Shown here: positions 31,815-40,162 of the stretch, one piece after another
How the letters are laid out: each line of letters starts with the position of its first letter
Position numbering within the stretch: position 1 is the stretch's first letter
Made by a program: the position numbers and the translations under genes
Notes under the pieces: model-generated
Databases searched by the model: none
What the model was told of the DNA's origin: nothing
What the model saw: the letters and a program-made list of their open reading frames with translations, nothing else
Source: Antribacter soli
GTDB lineage: Bacteria; Actinomycetota; Actinomycetes; Actinomycetales; Cellulomonadaceae
Length of the DNA stretch: 64,000 bases
Direction of reading: 5' to 3'
Assembly (NCBI RefSeq): GCF_021568775.1
Contig: NZ_JAKGSG010000011.1
Span: forward strand, 62,001-126,000

Positions 31815-32965
31815 CCGCCGCCGCGCCGTCGCGCGTCAACGTCATGAAGCCGTGGCTCGGGGCCGAGGAGGTCGCGGCGGTCACGGAGGTGATCGAGTCC
31901 GGCTGGGTGGCGCAGGGACCGCGGGTGGCGGCCTTCGAGGCCGCCTTCGCCGCGACGATGCAGGCCGACCACGCCGTCGCGACCTCGAACTGCACCACCG
32001 CGCTGCACCTTGCGCTCGTGGTCGCGGGGATCGGCCCGGGAGACGACGTCGTCGTGCCGTCCTTCTCGTTCGTCGCCACCGCCAACGCGCCCACCTACGT
32101 GGGCGCCCGCCCGGTCTTCGCCGACGTCGACGACGTGACGGGGAACCTCACCGTCGAGACCGTCGCCGCCGCGCTCACGCCGGCCACGCGGGCCGTGATC
32201 GTCGTCGACCAGGGCGGCGTGCCCGTCGACCTCCACGCGGTCCGCGCCCTGTGCGACCCGCTCGGGATCGTCGTGGTGGAGGACGCCGCGTGCGGGGCCG
32301 GGTCGACGTACCGCGGCCGCCCGGTCGGCGCCGGCGCCGAGATCGCGGCATGGTCCTTCCACCCGCGCAAGATCCTCACCACCGGCGAGGGCGGCATGAT
32401 CACCACGAGCCGTCCCGAGTGGGCGGCGCGGGCGCGCCGCCTGCGCGAGCACGCGATGAGCGTGTCCGCCGCCGAGCGGCACGCGAGCCTCGTCGCGCCG
32501 GCCGAGGAGTACGGCGAGGTGGGCTTCAACTTCCGGATGACGGACCTGCAGGCGGCGGTCGGCCTGGTCCAGCTCGGCCGCCTGGCCGAGGTGGTGGCCC
32601 GACGCCGGACGCTCGCTGCCCGCTACCGGGACGCGCTGGGCGACGTGGCCGGCGTGCGGCTCGTCGACGACCCGGACTGGGGCACGAGCAACTTCCAGTC
32701 CCTGTGGCTCGAGGTGCTGGCGGAGTACCCGCTGGACCGGGAGGAGCTGCTCGTGGCGCTGGCCGAGGCGGGCGTCTCCGCGCGGCGCGGCATCATGGCG
32801 GCCCATCGCCAGCAGGCCTACGCGGGACGGGACACGGGTTCGGTCCCGCTGCCGGTGACGGAGCGGCTGACCGACCGGACGCTGATCCTGCCGCTGTTCC
32901 ACCAGATGACCGACGACGAGCTCGGCCGCGTCGTCGCCGTGGTGCGCGAGGCAGGGAGCCGCTGA
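31811..32965 (+). CDS. DegT/DnrJ/EryC1 PLP-dependent sugar aminotransferase
   Basis: A 384-residue type I aminotransferase-fold enzyme. The PLP lysine lies in SFHPRKILTTGEGG, preceded by VVEDAACGAGS (PLP-binding Asp) and followed by GFNFRMTDLQAA. It transfers the Glu amino group to a keto-sugar nucleotide; the dehydratase-like SDR upstream could provide a 4-keto substrate, and the NeuD-like acyltransferase downstream would acylate the amine. This set (SDR, DegT, PglD-like) resembles 2,4-diacetamido-trideoxyhexose (bacillosamine-type) synthesis. Confidence 0.88.
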   Translation: MTAAAPSRVNVMKPWLGAEEVAAVTEVIESGWVAQGPRVAAFEAAFAATMQADHAVATSNCTTALHLALVVAGIGPGDDVVVPSFSFVATANAPTYVGARPVFADVDDVTGNLTVETVAAALTPATRAVIVVDQGGVPVDLHAVRALCDPLGIVVVEDAACGAGSTYRGRPVGAGAEIAAWSFHPRKILTTGEGGMITTSRPEWAARARRLREHAMSVSAAERHASLVAPAEEYGEVGFNFRMTDLQAAVGLVQLGRLAEVVARRRTLAARYRDALGDVAGVRLVDDPDWGTSNFQSLWLEVLAEYPLDREELLVALAEAGVSARRGIMAAHRQQAYAGRDTGSVPLPVTERLTDRTLILPLFHQMTDDELGRVVAVVREAGSR

Positions 32966-32966
32966 C

Positions 32967-33650
32967 ATGGCCGCCGGTGGCGTGGCGCCCGGTTCGTCAG
33001 GGCCCGACAGCGGAGCGGACAGGCCGGTGCTGCTCGTCGGGGCGAGCGGGCTCGCTCGTGAGGTCCTGGCTGTGCTGCGTGAGGCGGGGCGCAAGGTGGT
33101 CGGGATCCTCGACGACCGGCACGCGGACCTGCCGCCGGCCGTGGCCGGAGTCCCGGTCGTGGGTGGCGTGTCGGATGCCGCGGCCTACCCCGAGGCCCGC
33201 TTCCTGCTGTGCGTCGGGGCCGGCTCCGGCCGCTCGGCGGTGCTGGAGCGGCTCGGCGCGGCGGTGGACGACGACCGGTTCGCCACCGTCGTCGACCCCT
33301 CCGTCCGGAACCCGGGCGGCTGCCCGGTGGGCGCCGGCTCGATCCTGCTCGCGGGCGTCTCGATCACGGCGGACGCCGCCGTCGGCCGGCACGTCGTCGC
33401 GATGCCCGGCGTGACCGTGACGCACGACTGCGCCGTCGAGGACTTCGTCACGCTCGCCGCGGGCGTGTCCCTCGGCGGGGGCGTGCGCATCCGGCGCGGC
33501 GCCTACGTGGGGATGAACGCCTCCGTGCACCCCGGCCTGACGGTCGGGGCGGGGGCGACGGTGGGCATGGGCGCCGTCGTGCTGACGGACGTGCCCGACG
33601 GACAGACGTGGGCCGGCGTGCCCGCACGACAGCTTGGAGTGCTCCCGTGA
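32967..33650 (+). CDS. NeuD/PglD-type sugar O/N-acyltransferase
   Basis: A 227-residue protein: N-terminal Rossmann-like UDP-sugar-binding part (VLLVGASGLAREVLAVLREA) and a C-terminal left-handed beta-helix of hexapeptide repeats (VGAGSILLAGVSITADAAVG, then MPGVTVTHDCAVEDFVTLAA). The His in VTHDCAVEDF is the catalytic position of PglD. It acetylates the amino group produced by the preceding aminotransferase. The ATG follows the previous stop by one base. Confidence 0.85.
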   Translation: MAAGGVAPGSSGPDSGADRPVLLVGASGLAREVLAVLREAGRKVVGILDDRHADLPPAVAGVPVVGGVSDAAAYPEARFLLCVGAGSGRSAVLERLGAAVDDDRFATVVDPSVRNPGGCPVGAGSILLAGVSITADAAVGRHVVAMPGVTVTHDCAVEDFVTLAAGVSLGGGVRIRRGAYVGMNASVHPGLTVGAGATVGMGAVVLTDVPDGQTWAGVPARQLGVLP

Positions 33651-34780
33651 AGGTTCCGTTCCTCGACCTGGCCGCGCAGTCGGCCGAGATCGCCCACGAG
33701 GTCCTGCCGGCCTGGCAGTCGATCCTTGCCTCCGCCGGGTTCGTCGGCGGCCCCGACGTCGCCGCGTTCGAGGAGGAGTACGCCGCGTATGCCGGCGTCG
33801 GCCACTGCGTGGGCGTCGCCAACGGCACGGACGCCGTCGAGCTCGCGCTGCGCGCCGTCGGCGTCGGGCCCGGCGACGAGGTGATCCTGCCTGTGAACAC
33901 GTTCATCGCCACGGCCGAGGCCGTGTCCCGGATCGGCGCGGTCCCCGTGCTGGTCGACGTCGACGACGAGCACCTCCTCATCGACCCCGCGGCGGTCGAG
34001 GCGGCCGTCACGGGCCGGACCCGCGCGATCGTGCCCGTGCACCTGTACGGGCAGGTCGCGCCGGTCGAGGCGCTAGACCCCGTCGCGGCGCGCCACGGTC
34101 TGGCGATCGTCGAGGACGCGGCGCAGTCGCAGGGGGCGTCGTCGGCGCACGGGCGGGCGGGCGGCCTGGGCCGCGTCGCCGCGACGAGCTTCTACCCGGG
34201 AAAGAACCTCGGCGCGGGCGGTGACGCCGGCGCCGTGACCACCGACGACCCGCGCATCGCGGAGCATGTCCGCACGGTGGCCGCGCACGGCAGCACCGTC
34301 AAGTACGTGCACGACGTGGTCGGGTTCAACTCGCGCCTCGACGCCGTCCAGGCGGTCGTGCTGCGGGCGAAGCTCCGCCGGCTCGACGTCTGGAACGTGG
34401 CCCGCCGAGCCGCCGCCGACCGGTACGCCGAGCTGCTGGCGGACGTCCCCGGCCTTCGCGTGCCGTCGACCCGCCCGGGGAACGAGGACGTCTGGCACCT
34501 CTACGTGGTCCGGGTCGAGGAGCGCGACCGGGTGCTCGCCGAGCTGGGCGCGGCGGGCGTCGGGGCCGCGATCCACTATCCGACGCCGTTGCACCTCACC
34601 GAGGCGTACGCCTCGCTGGGCTACCGGGTGGGGCAGTTCCCCGTCGCCGAGGCCGCCGCGTCGCGGCTGCTGTCCCTGCCGATGTTCCCGCACCTGACCG
34701 AGGAGCAGCAGGTCCACGTCGCCGGGGTGCTCGCCCAGGCCCAGACCCGCACCCGCGTGCCGGAAGCGCGGCCGGCGTGA
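33647..34780 (+). CDS. DegT-family aminotransferase, WlbC/WbpE-like
   Basis: A 377-residue PLP enzyme with GTG start overlapping the previous stop. VPFLDLAAQ at the N-terminus, DVDDEHLLIDP, VEDAAQSQGA and the PLP Lys in SFYPGKNLGAGGDAG are typical of the WbpE/WlbC branch that aminates a 3-keto-UDP-sugar. It pairs logically with the WlbA-like dehydrogenase at 29737; the two DegT genes of the operon thus probably serve two different amino sugars. Confidence 0.87.
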   Translation: MKVPFLDLAAQSAEIAHEVLPAWQSILASAGFVGGPDVAAFEEEYAAYAGVGHCVGVANGTDAVELALRAVGVGPGDEVILPVNTFIATAEAVSRIGAVPVLVDVDDEHLLIDPAAVEAAVTGRTRAIVPVHLYGQVAPVEALDPVAARHGLAIVEDAAQSQGASSAHGRAGGLGRVAATSFYPGKNLGAGGDAGAVTTDDPRIAEHVRTVAAHGSTVKYVHDVVGFNSRLDAVQAVVLRAKLRRLDVWNVARRAAADRYAELLADVPGLRVPSTRPGNEDVWHLYVVRVEERDRVLAELGAAGVGAAIHYPTPLHLTEAYASLGYRVGQFPVAEAAASRLLSLPMFPHLTEEQQVHVAGVLAQAQTRTRVPEARPA

Positions 34781-35976
34781 CCAAGGACCGGCCCCGGCTC
34801 CGTGTCCTCGTCCGGCTGAACAGCCTCGAGCTCGGCGGGACGCAGATCAACGCCGTCGACCTGGCGGCCGAGCTGCGCGGGCACGGCATCGCGTCGCACC
34901 TCGTGGGGCCCCGGGCGTCGGCGCGTCCCGGACCGTCGCTGCTCGACGTCGCGGCGGCGCGGGGCGTGACCGTCGAGCCGTACGACCCGGCGCCCGGCCT
35001 GCGCGCGCACGCACGCCAGCTCACCGAGGCGGCGGACCGCGTGCGCGCCGACGTCGTGCACGTCTACGGGTCGTGGGGCGGCGACCGTCCCGTGTTCTGG
35101 GGCCCGGCGCGCGGCGGCCGGCGGCCCTGGGTGCAGACCGTGTACGAGATGCAGGTCGCGCCCGTGATCCTCCGGAACGTGCCGCTCGTGGTCGGCACGG
35201 GGTACCTGCTCGACGAGGCCCACGACCGGCCCGGCCACACCGTCCTGATCAGCCCGCCGGTCGACGTCGACGCGGACCGGCCCGGCGGGGCCGACGGTGC
35301 GGGCTTCCGGGAGCGGCACGGGATCGGCCCGGACGAGGTCCTGCTCGGGATCGTCAGCCGCCTCGACACGGACATGAAGGCCGCCCCCGTGGGGCACGCG
35401 ATCGACGCGATGCGTGTGCTCGGCACGCGCGGGGCGTCGCTCGTCGTCGTGGGGACCGGCGACGCGGAGGTGGCGCTGCGCGAACGGGCCGGCACGGTCA
35501 ACCGGGACGTGGGGCGCGAGGTCGTCCGGTTCGCGGGTCCGCTGGCCGACCCCCGCCCGGCCTACGCCGCGTCCGACGTCGTGCTCGGGATGGGCGGGTC
35601 CGCCGCCCGGGCGCTCGCGTCCGGCACGCCGCTCGTGGTGCAGGGAGAGGCGGGGTGGTCGTGCCTCTTCGAGCCCTCGACCGCGGAGCGCCTGGCGCGC
35701 TCGAGCTACTGGAGCCCGGAGCCGTCCGACGACGCCGTCGGCGGGCTCGTCCGCGCCGTCTCGCGGCTCCTCGACGACCGTGCGCGGCGCGCGGAGCTCG
35801 GCCGGTTCGGCCGGCAGTTCGCCGTCGAGCGGTTCGGGCTGCCCGCGATGGCCGGGCGGCTGGCGGCCCTGTACGAGGAGTCGGGGCGCCTGTACACGGC
35901 ACGCGAGTGGGCGGCCGACCTCGCGCAGGAGGCCGCGCGCGTGGCGCGCAAGGCCGTCACCCGGAGCGCCACATGA
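34777..35976 (+). CDS. Glycosyltransferase (GT4-like)
   Basis: A 399-residue GT-B-type protein: VLVRLNSLELGGTQINAVDLA at the N-terminus, LGIVSRLDTDMKAAPVGHAI opening the donor domain and LVVQGEAGWSCLFEP near the nucleotide-sugar site. The E-x7-E motif is not canonical, so donor specificity is unclear. GTGA junctions place it in the operon between the aminotransferase and a second GT. Confidence 0.75.
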   Translation: MTKDRPRLRVLVRLNSLELGGTQINAVDLAAELRGHGIASHLVGPRASARPGPSLLDVAAARGVTVEPYDPAPGLRAHARQLTEAADRVRADVVHVYGSWGGDRPVFWGPARGGRRPWVQTVYEMQVAPVILRNVPLVVGTGYLLDEAHDRPGHTVLISPPVDVDADRPGGADGAGFRERHGIGPDEVLLGIVSRLDTDMKAAPVGHAIDAMRVLGTRGASLVVVGTGDAEVALRERAGTVNRDVGREVVRFAGPLADPRPAYAASDVVLGMGGSAARALASGTPLVVQGEAGWSCLFEPSTAERLARSSYWSPEPSDDAVGGLVRAVSRLLDDRARRAELGRFGRQFAVERFGLPAMAGRLAALYEESGRLYTAREWAADLAQEAARVARKAVTRSAT

Positions 35977-37421
35977 GCGCGCCGGTGGCGGCTGCAGGAC
36001 CGTCCGCAGCCCCCGCCCCGCCGACGGAGCGGGCGTCCGGCTGGCGCGCCGCCGTCGCGCGGGTTCGGGGGCTGCGGGCTCTCGCGGCGGTGTGCGACCT
36101 GCTCCCGCCCCGGCTGCGGTACGGGCACGCCCGCACGGTGGCTCGCACCGTGCTGGGCCACGCCGAGGTGCCGGGGCTGGCCGCGCCCGGGGCGCGCTCC
36201 GCCGTCGGTGCCCCGGCGGGGCCGGATGCCCGGGCATCGGCAGGGGCCGCCCCGGGGGCCGGCGCCCCGGCCCCGGCCGGCGCCGACCTGACGTGCGTCC
36301 TGCTCGCGGGCGGGCTCGACGTCGGCGGTGTCGAGGCGGTCGTCGAGACCCTCGCCCGGGGCCTGCCGGACCAGGGCGTGCGCACCGTCGTGGTGGGTGC
36401 GAGCGGAGGGCGCACCGCCGACCGCCTGCGCGCCGCGGGGATCACGGTGCACCTGCCCGGCCCGGCCGGCCTCGCCGGGCTGCTCGCGGACCTCGCGCCC
36501 GACGTCGTCCAGGTGCACGACGCGTCCGCCGCCGCGGCGGTCGCCGACTGGGGCGGCCCGGCCGTCTGGGTGGCGCACAACCTCGAGATCCATCGCCGTC
36601 CGGCCGAGTGGGCCGTCGTCGGGGCGGCCTGTGCGCGGGCCCTCGCCGTGGTCGCGGTGAGCGACGCCGTCGCCCGCCACCACTCCCGGCACACGGGCGC
36701 GGACCGCGGGGACACCGCGGTGATCCCCAACGGGGTGGGCGAGCTCGCCGTCGGCCCGGCGCGGGACGAGGCCCGCGCGGCGCTCGCCGACGTCGTCCCG
36801 CTGGAGCCCGGCGACCTCGTGGTCGTGAGCCTGGCGCGCTACGACGCCCAGAAGAACGTGCCCGGCCTGGTGCGGTCGTTCGCCCGTGCGCTCCGCGCGG
36901 AGCCGCGGCTGCGGCTCGTCGTGGCGGGCGGCGTCGCGGACGTCGTCGAGCACCGGTGGGCCGACGCCGAGCGGGTCGCCTCGGGCGCCTCCGCCCGGGT
37001 CCATCTGCTCGGCCCGTCCGACAGCGCGACGCTCCTCGCCGCCGCGGACGCCTTCGTGCTCGGGTCCTTCTTCGAGGGCTGGTCCGTGGCGGCCACGGAG
37101 GCGGTCGTGGCGGGGCTGCCGGTGGTGCTGTCCGACGTCGGCGGGGCGGCCGAGCTCGCGGCGCTCGCGCCCGGCCGGGTGACGGTGGTGCCGCCGCCCA
37201 CCGGCGACGCGCCGCTCACGGACGGCGCCGTGCGGGCCGCCCGGCGGCGCCGGCACCAGGACAACGAGGAGGCACTGGCTGCCGCGCTCGCCGGGCTCCC
37301 CGCGCGGGTGGGCTCCGTGGCCCCCGACGAGGGCCTGGTGGCCGTGCTCTCGGCCGAGGAGATGGTCGCCCGGCACGCGGCGCTGCTGCGCGACGTGACC
37401 GGCAGGACGGGTACGCGATGA
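35973..37421 (+). CDS. Glycosyltransferase family 4
   Basis: A 482-residue protein. An approximately 100-residue Ala/Pro/Gly-rich N-terminal extension precedes the GT-B fold: LLAGGLDVGGVEAVVETLAR, IPNGVG, VVSLARYDAQKNVPGLVRSF, and FVLGSFFEGWSVAATEAVVA with GLPVVLSDVGG (the E-x7-E donor loop). ATGA overlaps on both sides. Assembles the repeat unit; sugar unknown. Confidence 0.88.
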   Translation: MSAPVAAAGPSAAPAPPTERASGWRAAVARVRGLRALAAVCDLLPPRLRYGHARTVARTVLGHAEVPGLAAPGARSAVGAPAGPDARASAGAAPGAGAPAPAGADLTCVLLAGGLDVGGVEAVVETLARGLPDQGVRTVVVGASGGRTADRLRAAGITVHLPGPAGLAGLLADLAPDVVQVHDASAAAAVADWGGPAVWVAHNLEIHRRPAEWAVVGAACARALAVVAVSDAVARHHSRHTGADRGDTAVIPNGVGELAVGPARDEARAALADVVPLEPGDLVVVSLARYDAQKNVPGLVRSFARALRAEPRLRLVVAGGVADVVEHRWADAERVASGASARVHLLGPSDSATLLAAADAFVLGSFFEGWSVAATEAVVAGLPVVLSDVGGAAELAALAPGRVTVVPPPTGDAPLTDGAVRAARRRRHQDNEEALAAALAGLPARVGSVAPDEGLVAVLSAEEMVARHAALLRDVTGRTGTR

Positions 37422-38893
37422 CCGCGGTGGAGGACCCGGCGAGGGCCTCGGCGGGGCCCTCGCTCGCGCGGCGCGTGCGTGGCGGGCTGGCGTGGAGCGC
37501 GGTGTCGACGGTGCTGCTCAAGGTTGGCGGCCTCGCCGTCGGCGTCGTCATCGCCCGCCTGCTGACGCCCGAGGAGTTCGGCGTCTACGCTGTCGCGCTC
37601 ACCGTGCAGACGGTCCTGGTCGCCGTGGCCGACCTGGGGCTGAGCACCGACCTCATCCGCAGCGCGGAGCCCGAGCGGCGCGCGCCCACCGTGGCGACGG
37701 TGTCCGCCGTCGTCAGCCTCGTCCTCGCCGTCGCGACGGCCGCCACCGCGATGCCGCTCGCGGGGGCGCTCGGCGCACCGGGCGCCGCCCCGGCCATCGT
37801 GGTCCTCGCGGTGACGATCCTGCTGGCGGGCGTCGGCGTCGTGCCCTACGCGCGCCTGCAGCGCGAGTTCGACCAGCGCAGCCTGTTCGTCATCGGCGTC
37901 GCCGACTTCGCGGTGAGCACCGTCGTGACCGTCGGACTGGTCCTGCTGGGCTGGGGCGTGCTCTCGCTCGCCCTGGGGCGGGTGGCCGCGCAGCTCGTCT
38001 CGACGGTGCTCCAGTTCGTCCGGGCGCGGGTCCGCCCGGTCTTCGGCCTCGACCGCTCGCTCGTCAGGTCCGTGATCCGTTTCGGCGTGCCGGTCGCGGG
38101 CGCGAACATCCTGTCCTGGGCCGTGCTCGGCATCGACAAGCTGATCCTGGGCCGCCTCGCCGGGCCGACGGCGCTGGGGTACTACGTGCTGGCGTCGAAC
38201 GTCTCGTCGTGGCCCATGAGCTTCCTCGGGCAAGCCGTGCGCGGCGTGGCGCTGCCCCTGTTCTCGCGGCCCGAGGTGCTGACGGACCGGCGCGCGCCCG
38301 CCTCCGTCGTCGGCCCGGTGTGGGCCGTCGCCGCGCTCGGGGCGTGCCTCATCGGGGCAGGCGCGGACCCGCTCGTCGCCGTGGTGTACGGGCACGCCTG
38401 GGACGCCGCTGCTCCCGTGCTCGTACCCCTCCTGGCGCTCGGCGGGCTGCGGGTCGTCTTCGACCTGTTCGCCGCCTACCTCTACGCGCACGGCCGGTCG
38501 GGCAGCGTCCTGGTGGTCCAGGTCGTGTGGTTCGCCGGCCTCGTCGCGGCGCTGGTCGCGGGCGTCGCCGGGCTCGGGCTGATGGGCGCGGCGTACGCCC
38601 ACCTCGTGGTCAGCCTGCTCGTGGTGCTGCCGATGTACGGCGTGGCCGTCGTGCGGGCCGGGGCGTCCCCGGGCTCGCTCGTGTCCGCGCTGTGGTGCCC
38701 AGCGCTCGGTGCCCTGGTTGCCGGGTGGTGCGGGCACCTGGCGGCGCAGACCGTCGACCACGACGTGGCGGCGCTGGGGGTCTCCGTGGGCGTCGCCGCC
38801 GTCGCGTACGCGGTGCTGGTCGGCTGGTGGGCGGTGCCGCGGGTGCGCTGGTTCCTGAGGACGGGCGCGGGGGGCGGTCAGGTCCCGTCCTGA
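37418..38893 (+). CDS. Polysaccharide flippase (Wzx/MOP family)
   Basis: A 491-residue membrane protein with about 12-14 helices. ARLLTPEEFGVYAVALTVQT, LQREFDQRSLFVIGV and ILSWAVLGIDKLILGRLAG, then YYVLASNVSSWP are typical of the Polysacc_synt/MOP exporter fold. It moves the lipid-linked repeat unit across the membrane for polymerisation. Last gene of the rightward operon; its TGA directly abuts the stop of the convergent gene (TGATCA). Confidence 0.9.
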   Translation: MTAVEDPARASAGPSLARRVRGGLAWSAVSTVLLKVGGLAVGVVIARLLTPEEFGVYAVALTVQTVLVAVADLGLSTDLIRSAEPERRAPTVATVSAVVSLVLAVATAATAMPLAGALGAPGAAPAIVVLAVTILLAGVGVVPYARLQREFDQRSLFVIGVADFAVSTVVTVGLVLLGWGVLSLALGRVAAQLVSTVLQFVRARVRPVFGLDRSLVRSVIRFGVPVAGANILSWAVLGIDKLILGRLAGPTALGYYVLASNVSSWPMSFLGQAVRGVALPLFSRPEVLTDRRAPASVVGPVWAVAALGACLIGAGADPLVAVVYGHAWDAAAPVLVPLLALGGLRVVFDLFAAYLYAHGRSGSVLVVQVVWFAGLVAALVAGVAGLGLMGAAYAHLVVSLLVVLPMYGVAVVRAGASPGSLVSALWCPALGALVAGWCGHLAAQTVDHDVAALGVSVGVAAVAYAVLVGWWAVPRVRWFLRTGAGGGQVPS

Positions 38894-40162
38894 TCAGGAC
38901 ACGACGACGCGGCCGTCCCCGACGGTGCAGCCCAGCTCGTCGGCGAGGATCCGCACCACCGCCCGCTCGGTCTCGGCCCAGGACCGGGCCCGCACGCTGC
39001 GGCTCGCGGCCCGCGCCACGTCGGGGTCGTGCCGTCCGACGGCGTCGGACAGGGCCGCGGCGAGGGCCGACGGCGTGGGCCGCGCCCAGGCGACGTGCGG
39101 GTTGTCCAGCACCGTCCGGGCGAACCCCGTGTCGTTGAGCACCGGGATGGTGCCGCACGCGAGCATCTCTTCGGGAACGAGCGAGATGTTCGTGAACGAG
39201 AGGCTGAGCCCGGCCGCCGCCGTCCGGTACAGCGCGGCCAGGCGCTCCGGCGTCAGGCGGCCGTGGTCCACCACCGGGAAACCGAGACCGGTCACGTGGT
39301 CGCCGTAGGCGTGGATCGGCTGGTCGGGGTGGAGCTCGTGGAACCGCTGCAGCGCGAGGACGGCGAGCCGGAACCCGCGCCGGTCGTTGCCGGGCTTGGC
39401 GTAGAAGACGACGCCGCGGCGCGGGCGGACCGGCTCCTCAAGCCGGTACTCGGACGTGTCGCCGCCGAACGGGACGAGGTCGCTCGGCACGTCGAGCTCA
39501 CCGGCGAGGGCCTCCTGGACCATCGGCCCCAGCGCGATGTTCCGGAACCCGAACCGGTAGGTGTCGGCGGCGAACTCGTAGATGTCGCCCCGCGGGTAGA
39601 AGTACGGCTCGTAGTCCTGCACGAAGTAGAGCAGCCGGGTGCCCGGCGCCGCCCGGCCGGCCAGGACGTGCGCCGTCGGCCACGAGGACGCGACGGACGC
39701 GTCGAAGCCTGCGACGACCGGGCCCGCCGCCGCGATGTCGCAGTCCAGCCAGGGCCACCCGGCCCGCACGATCTCCGCGTACTCCTCGACGGGGCTGTGA
39801 AAGCGGTTGTAGAAGAGCAGCGTGTTGCGCAGCCCGGCCTCCTGCGCCGCCCGCATCATGCGGAACAGCGTCGTGTGACCGCCGGAGCCGGCCGCGGGCG
39901 GGATGGCGAGCCAGGCGACCCGGGGCGGTCCGCCGTCCGCGGACCGGCCCGCGGGTACGGGGGCGCCGCCGTCGGCAAGCTCCGCTGCCCGGCGGAGGCC
40001 GAGCGCGTGGGAGTCCGCGAGGTCCTCGAAGAGGATCGGGATGTCGAGCTCGCCGACGTCGAGGGCGTTCGCCACCCGCTGCACGGCGAGCTGGGCGAGG
40101 AGACGGGGCGGCTTGCGGAACCGGGCGAGGCGAGGCACGTCAGCCCCGGGTGCCCGGGCCAC
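38894..40162 (-). CDS. Glycosyltransferase, WsaF rhamnosyltransferase-like
   Basis: A 422-residue protein with GTG start overlapping the asnB end by 23 nt. PAAGSGGHTTLFRMMRAAQE, YFVQDYEPYFYPRGDIYEFA, VPFGGDTSEYRLEE and GLSLSFTNISLVPEEMLACG are the order seen in WsaF-type rhamnosyltransferases of surface-layer glycan synthesis. The second gene of the leftward asnB unit. A rhamnose donor is inferred only; no rml genes lie in the window. Confidence 0.72.
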   Translation of the reverse strand: MARAPGADVPRLARFRKPPRLLAQLAVQRVANALDVGELDIPILFEDLADSHALGLRRAAELADGGAPVPAGRSADGGPPRVAWLAIPPAAGSGGHTTLFRMMRAAQEAGLRNTLLFYNRFHSPVEEYAEIVRAGWPWLDCDIAAAGPVVAGFDASVASSWPTAHVLAGRAAPGTRLLYFVQDYEPYFYPRGDIYEFAADTYRFGFRNIALGPMVQEALAGELDVPSDLVPFGGDTSEYRLEEPVRPRRGVVFYAKPGNDRRGFRLAVLALQRFHELHPDQPIHAYGDHVTGLGFPVVDHGRLTPERLAALYRTAAAGLSLSFTNISLVPEEMLACGTIPVLNDTGFARTVLDNPHVAWARPTPSALAAALSDAVGRHDPDVARAASRSVRARSWAETERAVVRILADELGCTVGDGRVVVS